NCBI GenBank assembly: GCA_023374025.1
Contig: SIJG01000104.1
Coordinates: 329,485 to 393,484, forward strand
Source of the DNA: Heterodera schachtii
Lineage: Eukaryota > Nematoda > Chromadorea > Rhabditida > Heteroderidae
Length of the DNA: 64,000 nucleotides
Direction of reading: 5' to 3'
How positions within the stretch are numbered: the stretch's first letter is position 1; each line of letters begins with the position of its first letter. A program made the position numbers and the translations under genes. Below the pieces are notes generated by a model. That model was not told the origin of the DNA. It saw only the letters and a program-made list of their open reading frames with translations, and did not search any database. Below, piece after piece: positions 1 through 11,599 of this stretch.

Positions 1-700
1 CCTTCATTTTATTATTGCATGTTCGAATTTATTTATTGAGATTAGAAGTACATTTTTTCATTTAATTATAATGCATTTGGAAATCAATAGTTTTTTGTAA
101 TTCAATTAGAAGGAAAATGTACATTCCGCATATGCGTTGTAATAATTTCTATTTGTAATATATATTTTTAAATCATTTTGATTATTTTTTCCCATTATTC
201 TATTTTTTCTTGTACCAATCGTAAATTTTTAATTTTCTCGTCTCCATCATTAACTATTAATTATTTATTGTATTTTAAAATATCCTATATTTTGAAATTT
301 ATTTTTTTATTTTTATAGGTTGGTAATAGTGTATTTTTTTAATTTCTCAAAATGAATAATATTTTTTGAATTCATTTTTAATAATAATTTTTATTTGTTT
401 TTTCGTTTATTTATTTAATAAATTGAATGCGATACCAACTTTTTTATAAATTTTATCCCTAATGATGGGAGCAGCAACTTAAAGTGTTTTGCAAAATTTT
501 TTGTTAGACGTTTTATATTTGGCGCGGATCTTTTGGTGTGCATTATTATTATTTTTATTATTTTACTGTAATTAAAATTTTTTAATAAAAAATATTCCAT
601 TTTTTATTTTTGTTTAATTTTTAAACAACCTACAAATTAAGCAAATACTTGGTCATTTTTTGAAATTCTTGTTAACAAATCTCACTTAAAATTTTAAATT
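1..700. other. AT-rich intergenic DNA, no gene seen
   Basis: Long T- and A-runs with stop codons in all frames. The only open frame (415-600, minus) has the biased K/I/F/N composition expected of random AT-rich DNA and no recognisable motif. Confidence 0.7.
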
Positions 701-960
701 TTTTACCGGCACCGCCGGACCCCATCCCCCAATGTTTTCCTATAAAAGTTTTTGTAAAAACCGCACCACAAAAAGAGCGATTTAAAAGCAAAAATTTAAG
801 TGATTATCAATTTATTTTAAAAAATCCAGAATTTAGGACTCAGACAAATTCCCCCCTGGCATGAAAATTTTAAAAAATTTTCCAAAGAATAATGAAAATT
901 TTTTCGAATTCCTCCCCCTAAATGAAAATTATAAAATTTTATGGGTACATTTTTGAATAT
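700..960. repeat. Degenerate repeat sharing the core of the 4.6-kb MITE
   Basis: Positions 707-725 (CGGCACCGCCGGACCCCAT) are, apart from one G, the reverse complement of the GC-rich core of the MITE at 4594-4989 (near 4814-4833). The flanks carry C-runs and TGAAAATTTT stretches similar in style to that element. I see no terminal repeats or target duplication here, so it is at best a decayed, inverted relative. Confidence 0.35.
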
Positions 961-1390
961 AGGCAATTTTAGTACTAATTTAAACTAAAAATTTAAATAT
1001 AAATCTCTTAAATGAGTTCACAGTGTTATATTTAATTTTTAATATGTAAGAATTAAATTTGTTGTTGAAATAATGTTTAATAAGGTTGATGGCATTTCTG
1101 GTAAAATATTTATTTTAATTTTATTTATTTAATATCAAAAAAATTTTTTAGAAAAAAATCCGGTACCTAAGTTAGTTTTTTTTCAAATATTTTTTTTCAA
1201 TATAATAACAATAATTTTGTGTGTTAATATGCTTTATTCATTAAATTTTTTTCCCATTTTATAATTTTAAACTTTGAATTTTTTTGAACTTTCCATTATG
1301 TATCCAACATGAACATTAAAATAAGCAAATAATTAATTAGGTAAAAAAATTAGTTAAAATAAATAAGAAAATAAAAAAAGAACCAAGTAA

Positions 1391-1790
1391 TACAGGGTGC
1401 GGCCCAAGTTCTGCAACCCGCTTTTCCATGGAAAATTTCAGTTCTAAATAAAAAGAAAACCATAAATCATGACAATATCATTCAATAGGAACTTAATTAC
1501 TAGAAAATTACATCAAAAGTCCAAAGTAGCCACCATGGGCTAAGATACCTTCGCCCTAACATTTATGAAAATAGGCCACAATGTCCGCACCTATTTTTTG
1601 AGTAATTTCATCTCAGGTCTGAGAAGGTTTTTACAATGGAGCGCCATTGTAACAGCTAATTCACTGTTAATTGCTCGGAAGGAAGGGCTTCACTATAAAA
1701 AAAACAGCAAAAGAAGCCATTTCTCCCAGTCCGTGATTATATACCGTTTGGTCCAGGTATTTGTTATTTTGTATCCGTTTCTTTTGCTAA
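1391..1790 (-). pseudogene. Tc1/mariner-type transposon relic
   Basis: A TA dinucleotide at 1391-1392 is followed by CAGGGTGCGGCCCAAGTTC, which looks like the terminal inverted repeat of Tc1/mariner elements (typically CAGGGTG plus an AAGT block, flanked by TA). On the minus strand the adjoining 350 bp give broken frames that end in an AHGGYFGLL-like stretch (about 1511-1540). This resembles the extreme C-terminus of mariner-like transposases (GGxFE type). Stops and frame changes are frequent, no DDD catalytic core is visible and the opposite terminus was not found. The plus-strand ORF at 1565-1873 is read as a shadow. The family call is an inference from the end motif and C-terminal resemblance. 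Confidence 0.4.
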
Positions 1791-4590
1791 TTATGGTAAT
1801 TAAATTAATAGAATATACTCATGTTTTTTATTTTAAAACAAGAAAATATAATTTTAAACTTAATTTTATCTAAAAACATTTTTACATTGTTAACAGATTT
1901 ATAGAAATTGAATAAAACATTCAAATAAATTATAATAAATATTTTTGTAATTATATATAAACTGTTTTATTTATTTATTATCGATTTTAAACTAAATAGT
2001 AAATTTATATTTAAAGTATGGTTTGGCTTATTTTAGAGCAATTTTGGAAACCAAAATCTTTTGTCACGTATTTTGTATTACCGAATTTTTCCATTAATAT
2101 ATCGACATTAATGCAATTATCAATTTGATTTGTTATGCTAAAAATATATTGTTTTGCTTTTCAATTTTATTAATTATATTATTTAGAATTTCCCTAAATA
2201 TAAAATATTTTTTAAATTCAATTGTTTTATATTCTTTACTATGGTTGGTTTAAATTGTTTAATCGTTTTTTATACTCGCTTGCTTTCCTTCAAGCGTTCA
2301 ATTTTGTTGCATTCCCTTTTTTAGCCGATAAGTATAGAAAACTTTTTGTTTGATTTTTTTTAATTCATTGAATTAAATGAAATATTTAAAATAATTTATT
2401 ATTTTTAAAAACAAGAAGATATATAAAAATAATTATAAGTTAAAAAACAATCTTTTAATTATCAATTTACAATTATTATTATTTAATAACATTCTCAATG
2501 TTAGTTTAATTTTTGTTATTTATTTTTTAAAACATTAAAAACATTAAATTAAATTCAAACTTTTTATATATTTAAATAATTTTTTGTATCTTTGAATTGT
2601 GAATATACTTAAATATTTTATTATGATTTTGTTAAATTTCTATAATATATTTAAATTTTTATTTATTTTTCACTTTTATTTTGAATTAATTTTTTTATTT
2701 TCATTATTCTTAAGAAAATTATAAAATATTTTAATATAAAGTTCTGTATCATTAGTATTGTAATAATGAAGTAAATTTCTATAAGAAAATCCCGCTGAAT
2801 TCCGGACTCGGGACCCGAATTCGGACAAAAGGTCGAAAGTCAAAATTTTCGGAATTAGAGTTTTTTCTTAAAAATAAGGTTAATTAATACCCGGAAACAA
2901 ACTGTAAGCCATCTATCCTTCAATAAGAAATCATTTATGCCGTTTTTGAATCAAAAAATTCATATAATAATTAAAAACGTTTCAAATCAATTGAGAAACT
3001 TTACATTAAAAATGACGAGGAGGGCAAATTTTAATTTAATCTTCCAAAATTATTTTATTTTAATCTTAATAATAAATTATTTTAAATGTTTTACTTTCAT
3101 TTATGATTTTGCAAGTTTATTTTTAAACTAACATTTGTTAGGCCTTTAATAAATATTTCTTGCACACGAGCTTTTTTTGTCCGGTTGCTTTTAGTAATAA
3201 TTTTTTCATAAATAATTATTTATTTTTTCATTTTAATTTTTATTTATATATAAATGTTTAAGATTTGTATTATTTTAGTCAGTAATTCTTTAATACGAAT
3301 CCTTCTTCAATTAATAGTTTTAAACTAATTTTGCGATTATTATCATGTCCAGTGTTCAGTTCCTCATTTGTTTGTAAATAAAGCAGTCTTTAATAAAAAA
3401 AAATTCTTTCTGGTTTGTGCTTTTTTGTTTATTTGTTTCTTTATATATTAAATTTGATCCTTTTATTATTGTATTAAAAACAATTTAAATTTTATTTAAA
3501 TATATAAGTTTTTAAAAAGTAAAATTGCAATAAATCGTATATTTTTTAAAAACCATTTATCTTAAATTAATCAAAGTATTTATTTAATAAATTTTGTTCG
3601 CTTTTTGGCTTTAATAATTGTAAAAATAATTAATTATTTTATTTATCATCATCATCTTTTAAACATCATTAGATTATATATATCACTAATTTTTATTTTT
3701 TTTTAAATTGTTTATAGATAATTAATTATGTATGATTTATACTTTATGGAACTTTGTTAGTTTCAAAAGTTAAAAAAACAATGTTTGAATAATTTAACAT
3801 TTTTTACTTTTAATTGATTTAAATTTTGATATGCTGCCAAATTGTCGAATGACGATCATCATGGATAAATGTTATGGTATTTATTTGCTTAAATTTTGTT
3901 AATATTTATTTAAAATATTTTATTTAGATTTATAATATTTCTATTTAATTTTTTCAAATTACACTCACTATCTATATTTCTTTTTTTGTCGGGTTTTATC
4001 CCGTTCAACATCACACAATTTTTAAATTTATTTGTTAAAAAATTTTTTTTTTAACAAAACTGTAAAAGTAATCATTTTTGCTTATAAATTTTGTTAGAAA
4101 ATTTCATTTTATTTTTTCATGCTACATTTGTCAACACCAGCAAACTCAAAATAATATTTATTGTGGCATCAAAATTCTTATTTCTTTTTTATAATTAGAA
4201 GAAAAAATTTGTACATATTCACATATTTTAATTATGCGGAAGAAGCTTTTTTGGGGGATTTTTTGACCACTTTTTGTAAATATTTTTAAAATCCCAGTTA
4301 AGATATTTTAAATAAATTAAAACTGAAAGGAAAGAATTGGTGTAAAATTTTTTTTAGTAATTCTTCTCTTTTGTTTATTCATAAAATGTTTGGCAGAAAA
4401 TTTTGTGAATACATTTTTCGATTCGACCAAATCTTAATTAAATAATATTTTTTTATTATTAATTATACTAATTATTTTATTTGTATTTTCGAAAATTTTT
4501 AAATTTCATTTAAAATAGATTTTAAAAATGCATTTATTAATTATTTATATTCTCGCGTTACGAAAGTTTATCCATTTTTTATGAAGTTAA
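1790..4590. other. AT-rich intergenic DNA, no gene seen
   Basis: Dominated by TTTAATTATT-like sequence. A small GC-richer patch at 2790-2830 (CCGGACTCGGGACCCG) is not part of any open frame. The ORF at 2937-3131 has no recognisable motif. A patch near 2275-2345 is briefly open on the plus strand but I could not assign it. Confidence 0.6.
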
Positions 4591-4593
4591 TTT

Positions 4594-4989
4594 CAAGGGC
4601 GTAGCCAGACCCTTGGCTTCGGGGGGGGGGGGGGGGGGGCTGAAGTCAAAAATTCGATTTTTAGGAGTGTATTTTTCTTTTTTCACCCGATTTTTAGGGG
4701 TGTATTTTTGCTTTTTTTAAATCCCGAATTAGGGGGTGTATTTTGCAAAATTTTTCGCTAAAAAATTACTATTTTTTGCCATTTTGGCCTCAATTTTTCA
4801 AAAATATGGTAAAATGGGGGTCCGGCGGTGCCGATAGGCGCCGCCGGGAAAATTTTTGAGTATTTTAATGCACTTTTGTTTAGAAAATTGTTTAAAATTT
4901 CAAAAAATTTACTGAAAATTTTTTTCTTTTTTGGGTTTCGGGGGGGGCTTTAGCCCCCTCAGCCCCCCCCCCCCCTGCCTACGCCCTTG
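4594..4989. mobile_element. hAT-type MITE with 8-bp target duplication
   Basis: The element starts CAAGGGCGTAG (4594-4604) and ends with its exact reverse complement CTACGCCCTTG (4979-4989). It is flanked by a perfect 8-bp direct repeat GTTAATTT (4586-4593 and 4990-4997). An 8-bp duplication with CA...TG ends is the signature of hAT elements. At 396 bp and without an ORF it must be non-autonomous. Inside the left end is a run of 19 G (4621-4639) and inside the right end a C-run (about 4962-4975), which extend the terminal complementarity. The core has a perfect CCGGCGG/CCGCCGG hairpin and repeated TAGGGGTGTATTTT motifs that recur elsewhere in the window. Confidence 0.75.
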
Positions 4990-4997
4990 GTTAATTT

Positions 4998-7270
4998 GCA
5001 TTTTCATTTATTTTTCTATAAAAAAAACAAAAATTATGATAATAAAATAATGTCAATTTTGTATAATTAATTATGATTAGATATCTTGGAGAATATGATG
5101 GAAATTCTTTTTTACAATATAACAACAAAGTGGCTGAATTTAACTATTTACTGCAGCAAATTTACTAATTTCGATGTAATTTTAATCAAACATTTTAGAA
5201 AACATTTACTATTTAGTTTTAACTAACTAATATTCTTTCAAAATATTATTAAATTTACATTTATATTTAAGAATTTTCAAAATCAAAGAAATGATATAAA
5301 ATGATCTTCATAATTTTATAAATTGTAAAAGTTTATTAGGTAAGCCAACTTTTGCGTCTTGTATTCTCTTGTGCGTCGTATGAACTGGACTTTGAATTTA
5401 TTCCTCATAATATTTTAATGGTTTCTTTATATTAAAAGATAAAAAAACAATTATTTATTTTTTTAATGTTCTGTAATTAAATTATTTTATTTATTTTTGA
5501 GATGTCGTCCTCTTATGACGGAATGCCACTAAAATGTAATGTTTAATAAAAATATTTTAATAAAATAAACACTAAACATGACTTATTTATTATATTTTAA
5601 CATTTTAAATATTTTAATTTGTAGAAATTTATACATTTTTTCATTTATTTTGTGATTTCATCACTTTGTTTCCGTTTATCTCAATAAATTATTTTAATAA
5701 ACAAACCATGGTTATCCTTCCTTACCAATTAATTATATTTTTATTCATAATTTCAATTAAACAATTTGAATGATAACTTTTTTAATAACGTATAAATTAT
5801 TAATTTTATTTTAAATTCTGCTGTTTTTACAGACAATTTATGTATCACTTTAAATTACAATTTAGAGATTTTTTAAATAAAATAAAAGCATCCTTATATA
5901 CATTCTTTCAATATTTAATCTTTAACCAATTAAAAAATGAGTAATACTTTAATTGTTATGCTCATATTAGAAAAATTGTAAATTATTATGATGAAATATT
6001 GCTAATAATTTATCGTAATTAAGATTATTAAATTGCCGGGCCTTGTAAATCTTGTAAAGGGCCTGGTTCTCTGCTTGAATTCAAGTAATTATTAAAAATG
6101 GAATTTTTTGTATAAAAATTACTATTAAAAGATTTCAGAGTAATTAATTTCTTTTTTATTTGGTTATTTTTGTTGAATTTTTGCTATTTATCAGATGTTT
6201 TGCATTAAGAAATTAAAATTTCTTAAAGTTTTATGCTACAAAAACTTATCCTTGTGATATCTCTTTTTTAATAGATTTTTTGGGTAAATTTGCAAAAAAT
6301 TATATTTTTTCACAAGAAATTTTTTATTAATTCTTAAAAATTAACATAATTGGATTCTATGCTATCCTATAAGTTTATTTATATGAGTTAATTGATTCAT
6401 TACTTATAAATGTCTCGCTTCAAATTAATAAAAATAAAAAGGTTGGATTTACTTAATAACTATTCACTCTCTAATTTAGATTAAAATGGTTATGGGTTTA
6501 TTTTCTTTTATTATTTTTCTAAAATATTATATGTGATAATTATAACTTTTTAAATTGTTTTAACTTAATGATTAAAATTTATTTTTTAGATTCTCACGGT
6601 GAAGAGCTAATCACTTATCATTTCTCAATTTAAAAAAATGTTTAAATTTTCATATTATATAGTCCATTCTCAATTCTAACTGATTATTCATTTTTTTAAA
6701 ATCGTTGTTGATCAACTAAGAAGTTTTTTTTTGGAAATTTATTTATTTTTATCCTTAAATGCTATAATTTTGTTTTCTATGAATTTGATATTTAAATTTT
6801 ATTATTTATGCGATTTTTTGTTACATTTATGGGTTTATAGATATTTTTATTAAGTTTTATTTAGAATATATTCATAATAAAATAAATCAATAAAAAGATC
6901 AATAAGAATATTTATTTTTTCATTTCAAAATATTTTCAATTAATAATTTTAATATTTTCTCCATTCTCTATTTTTGTTCCTTTAATGGGAAGTAATTTTG
7001 AAGTAATTACGTAATCTTTTGTTTTATTTATTTTCACTTCATGTTCTGATGACGCTCAGATGCTCAACATTCTCACCAGTTATCGTCGGATTTATAATTT
7101 ATTCATTAATTTAATTTAATTTAATATGTATTATCAATAAATTAAATTACATATTTTACAAATAAGATAAACATTTTTTAACCCATTTTTACGAGTTTTT
7201 CAGTTAAATATACTTTTTTATACAAAAAATCAACGCTAGGTTTCGTGTACGACTTCTTTTTTTTCAAAAT
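4998..7270. other. AT-rich DNA downstream of the ion-channel exons; no further exon recognised
   Basis: If the minus-strand gene at 7.3-9.1 kb is intact, its Cys-loop and membrane-span exons should lie at lower coordinates. I searched 1-7270 by eye on the minus strand for FPxDxxxC, WxxxR and hydrophobic M1-M4 signatures and found none. Slightly GC-richer patches exist near 5345-5400, 5500-5530, 6035-6080 and 7040-7090, but none translates into a recognisable channel segment. Confidence 0.5.
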
Positions 7271-7323
7271 CTTATTATCACTATTTAGCACTAATTAACT
7301 AAAAAAAATAATTAAGAAATTAC

Positions 7324-9127
7324 CACAAAACAAACAAATGGTTGCCATAAACGGTCAACAATTGCTGAACTTAAAGTTAAATTTTGATGACAATTGCTCA
7401 TGTGTGAATAGCGCAAGCGACGGTCGTGCCAAATTTGGCTCATTAGCACATCGGCCGTAAAGCTGGCACTAAAATGATTTTTTAATTTGAAAACCCAGTC
7501 CTTTTTTTGCACTAGTCGGCACAGACAAGTAAATAATTAATCAAAAATTAAATTATGACAAATGTTTAAAAAAATTTCGAACGAAATTTTTTAAAATTTT
7601 GCAGAATATATAGAAATAATTTAATGCTTTCAAATTAAATTAAGAATTAAAATTTGATTACTTTTGAGCAAAATTATGAATAGCTTTTTGGTCAAAAATT
7701 TTCCATTTGATGCTTTTTTGAGTAAAGACCAAACGCCTAGCGAAAGACTTACGGTAAAGAAATGAGAGTAAATGGAAATAGCACAGGGAAATGCTCTGTT
7801 TCTCTTCCCTTTATAAAACTCATATAAAAAAATAAAAGAAAAAATATGAAATAAATGAAAAGTAAAAAACTGCTTCACTAGACTCGCACACTACGTGAAG
7901 GAATTTTTGGACCTGGGCCATCAGGGGATGCCCTAAAAATTGGTGTTTCGTCGTTAAACAACAATTTTCCATACCTGTAAAATCCTGCAAAAATTTTGTC
8001 GATTTTTTACAGAAATTTCATCGATTTTTTAAAAAGGTAATTTTAAGTTTTTGTATTTTTATTATTTGTCTTTGGAAATGAATCATTTTGTCCCTGAAAT
8101 ATTTAATTATTCTAATCAAGCTCCGTATATTAAATTTTTAAATTGATTTTTTAATTACCTCGTCTCGCTGACATCGTAAAAAGTCTAAAAATTAAAATAA
8201 ATTTTTATGTTTTTTATTATTATTACTTGAAGAGCTAATTCAATTGCCACAGTGACTCCATTTGGTTCCGGAATTAAATGTTTGTTATATCGATTTGGGT
8301 GGAAAATTTGGTTTAAAATATGTGCCGATCGATCTGCGACAAATTCGGGCAGACACTCTGTAAAATTTTTTATAAAATATAATAAATTAATTTACATATT
8401 TATTTTTTATTGGATTTTTATGCCATTTTGGTAAAAAAAGAGATAAAAACACCTAAAACTGGGTTAAATTTTTTTGTTTTTTTTTGAGTTCCAACAATCC
8501 AAAATTTATTCATGGAGATGTCCATTGTCATTGTCAGATCCTTAATTTCACTTTTATTTAAATATTCCATATAAAAAATTGTAAAAATGTGAAATTTGGG
8601 TTTTTAAAAAAATTTAAATAATTGATTTATGTTAAAAATTTTAAATATCTAATTACTGACGCAATTTAAAATTAAGTATACAAATCATTTATTTAAAATA
8701 TTCCATTAAAAATTTGTCAAAAAATTTTCATTTTCCAAAAATTTGGGGAACAGCAAATTGGATTTTTTTTTTTTGAATTTTAAAACTTTGCTAGATCAGT
8801 TTTTTAAATTTTTTTTCTCGTCGCATGAAATATATGAAAAAAATTCTTCATTTGTCTTTTAATAGAATGTTCAAAATAAAAAATCTATAAATCTAATTGA
8901 GGAAAAATTTGTTGAAAATTTGTACATTAAAAATGCTTACCATAATGTGTGTTTTGAAACTGTTCATTATTGTCTACTGTAATTGGCATTTGTTGGGCTG
9001 GCATAATATTTTGGGATGGAAATTCAACAAAAATGTCGCCATTGGGTTGTTGATTTTGTGGTGGTGTGACAATGTTGACAATTTGGGCCACATTTAACAA
9101 ATTTGGCAACACTGAATTGACAACCAT
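7324..9127 (-). CDS. Cys-loop ligand-gated ion channel subunit, N-terminal half (four exons, 3' end not found)
   Basis: Minus-strand split gene. Proposed exons are 9127-8941, 8357-8227, 8184-8159 and 7468-7324. Their lengths (187, 131, 26, 145) total 489 nt, exactly 163 codons, with GT donors (GTAAGC, GTAATA, GTAATT, GTAATT) and AG acceptors in matching phases. The second intron is only 42 nt. The product matches the extracellular domain of pentameric Cys-loop receptors: an N-terminal helix/loop (ILNQIF...RYNKHLIP, then VTVAIELALQ), then TFYDVSET, then FTADVLMSQIWHDRRLRY (residues 118-135; W128 and D130 are the hallmark WxDxRL), a glycosylation site NLT at 144-146 and LWQPFVCFV at the end. 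It most resembles the anion-channel side of the family (GABA, glutamate or acetylcholine-gated chloride channels); the ligand cannot be told. The usual next residues (NS-K), the Cys-loop and M1-M4 are not seen, so the gene is either 3'-truncated or continues across a large intron beyond base 1. No convincing signal peptide is visible after the chosen ATG, and the first exon is the least certain. Confidence 0.75.
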
Positions 9128-9349
9128 TACGCTTAAAAATGAAACTTGAAAAATTTGTTAAAATTTAATCATAAAAATGAATTTAATTTTTCATATTTAA
9201 ATGTGAAAAAATGTAAAAATAAAATATTAAATATAGGCAAAATATTTTTTCTTATTCAAAATAAAAATATCACTGATTAAACACATTAACATTCAGAAAA
9301 TGTTTTAAAAACTTCGTATTTTAATGTGAAAAATGCAAAACGAACGAAT

Positions 9350-9545
9350 CTCTTTCAAAGGGGGGGAAATTGTGGCAAAAAACAAATGAACAAATGAGCG
9401 AGCGGGGGGAAATTGAGTGGAACGAGTGAAAATGCAAAAATGATCATTAACCCCGATCAATTCCCCTTCTTCCCTCACTGCTGAACAATTTGGTCAGCAG
9501 TCGGAACCGTAAAGTTCCGACATGTCAGTTCTTTTGCATACTTTT
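9350..9545. promoter_or_regulatory. GC-elevated upstream segment with two perfect hairpins
   Basis: This island lies about 230-420 bp upstream of the ion-channel start (minus strand). It carries two adjacent perfect inverted repeats: ACTGCTGA/TCAGCAGT (9477-9484, 9494-9501; 9-nt loop) and GTCGGAAC/GTTCCGAC (9500-9507, 9514-9521; 6-nt loop CGTAAA), which overlap by two bases. A weaker TGATC...GATCA pair sits at about 9440. Position suggests a promoter, 5' untranslated exon or structured RNA. No TATA box or splice signal was convincing, so the regulatory role is inference. Confidence 0.35.
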
Positions 9546-10490
9546 TTTGTACTTTTTGAAAAATAATTTATGAAATTTTTTTTAATATGTTTCTAATCTT
9601 AAGGTGAAAGGCCCGGAATTTTTAAAATTATTGCTAAAATATATTTTTAAAATTTAAAATTTTATGCTGTATTAATTTCTATTAAGAATGTCCTGTTTTT
9701 GGTGTTTTCTTTTTTACGTGTGCTTTATTTTAATTTTGCGTGTTAAATTAAGAATTTAGATTTAAATTTTGAAGATTTTGTGATATGCGTTTTTCCAATT
9801 TATAATAATTATAAATTATTTATTGTATTAGTCATTTTTAGGGTTTCGGCTGAGAATTTAAAAAGAATTGAAAATTAATTTGCGTTTATTTTTTTATATG
9901 TTTTGTGCCTAGGTGCATATTTATAATTTATTTATTGAATTTTAAATTTTAAATACTGTACATTTGAAAATTTAAGAGAATTATATTTTGCCTTTATAAT
10001 TTTATCTTACCTAAAAAAATTTTTTTTTTAATTTTTTTTTTTGTAAAAATTCTTTAGCCTTTACTAAAATATATGAAAATTAAAAAAAAAAAACATTTAA
10101 AAAATAAACATACTATTATTTAAAAAAGCAACATGAAATAATTGACTTCCCATAAAAATAAATTAATTTATTTTCGATTCAAAATGAAATATAATTCCGA
10201 TCAAAATTTTTTTCGTAAACATAAGTTACAAAAATTAATGATTTTTCTGCAAAAAATTATTCTCTTCTAATGCCTCTATTTTATTTTATTGAATTATTTA
10301 TTTTTACTTTATAGCAATTATTTTAATTTTTCTTTAGTAATTAATTGTTTTAATTTAGAAACAAAATATCGAAAGAATTTATGAATTGATTTAAATTATT
10401 ATTTTATAAATATGAGTAATTGAATATCATTCATTTTATTTTTTTTTAATTTATTAATTGTAAAATTACTTTATTTCGTATTAATTATCT
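9546..10490. other. AT-rich intergenic DNA, no gene seen
   Basis: T-rich sequence with homopolymer runs (for example around 10020-10040). No open frame of note and no recognisable repeat. Confidence 0.65.
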
Positions 10491-10497
10491 CTTTTTG

Positions 10498-10595
10498 CTC
10501 TTTAATCTCATGGCCTGATAACGGACATGAAAACCAAATAAATTATCTCTTTAATCTCATGGCCTGATAACGGACATGAAAACCAAATAAATTAT
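10498..10595. repeat. Perfect 49-bp tandem duplication
   Basis: Two adjacent copies of a 49-bp unit containing CTCATGGCCTGATAACGGAC (copies begin near 10498 and 10547) are identical by eye. The unit is GC-richer than its surroundings. Identity implies a recent slippage or duplication event. Confidence 0.85.
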
Positions 10596-10939
10596 GACTT
10601 GTTTTAAATTTTTATTTATAAAATAGATAATAAATTATTTGTATGACATAAATATTTTATTTCAAGTGTAGGTTAAGAATATTATTTTACTTAGACTAAA
10701 ATATCTAACATTGATTTCTCGTTGGCAGTTTTCATAAGTTTTTTACGATTATTAATTAAAATTTTTAAACAATTATTCTTTTTATTAATGAGTCAATATT
10801 TTGTTTTTGATTTAAATTAATTATATTGAATGTAATATGCATATAAGCATTTGAACTAATTTTCATTAATTGAATATTGTCTTATTTATTATTTATTTTT
10901 TAATTTTTAAACTAATTATTGTCTATATCCATCATTATT

Positions 10940-11130
10940 TTTAATTAATAAGGATGAGATTTTTGGGTAAGAAAATAACTATATGTACATAAAAATATTA
11001 CATATGTCTAAATAGTTCCAACGAACTAACCAAATATTTTTTTAAATCAAAGATGATTTATCTAAAGAAAGTATAAATAGTTTTTATAATTGATTTTTTT
11101 ATGATTGTTTAAAAATTTAGATCAATAATA
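10940..11130 (+). repeat. Dispersed repeat, copy A (inverted partner at 18.06-18.36 kb)
   Basis: The stretch containing CATATGTCTAAATAGTTCCA (about 11001-11020) and AAATCAAAGATGATTTA (about 11044-11060) reappears as a reverse complement at 18.06-18.36 kb, with high identity over roughly 180 bp. It has no ORF. It may be part of a transposon end or an old inverted duplication. Confidence 0.65.
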
Positions 11131-11599
11131 TTTTTTGTATGATAGCTTGTATGTATTTATTTAATGGTTTTGTTAAACTAAATTATATATTTATTAGTAA
11201 ATGTACATATTTTCGAGTTTATTTTTTTTAAATTTTATTATATATTTATTAATTTTCTTTTTTTTTGATTTATAATGTCTTTTAATTACTATTCCATTAA
11301 AATAATAAACTAAAAGCACCGATAAAATCAGATAAAATAAAAGTTAACATTAGGATAAAAAAATTTAAAAAATCAACCGTATTTTATCGAACCAACGGAA
11401 TTTGATAATAAAAACATAATATTTTAAAAGAAAAAATTTTAAATTTTAATATTTAATATTTTTGCTATTGTATTTATGGATTTTTTATTACGAGAAAGGG
11501 TTTTAAAAATATTTTAATAAATGGAAATTATCTTACGATTGTGTAATAATTAGTGCTTTCAGTTCCTTATAATTTATTTCAGATTTTAATTCTTGTCAT

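Noticed and set aside
1565..1873. 102-codon plus ORF
   Set aside because: It overlaps the mariner-type terminus and C-terminal relic on the other strand and runs on into AT-rich, low-complexity sequence.
7172..7275. Possible fifth exon of the channel gene (minus strand, ...SYTKPSVDFLYKKVYL...)
   Set aside because: Only a weak AATAAG acceptor would fit, the sequence lacks the NSK start expected after CFV, and it runs into a stop without the Cys-loop.
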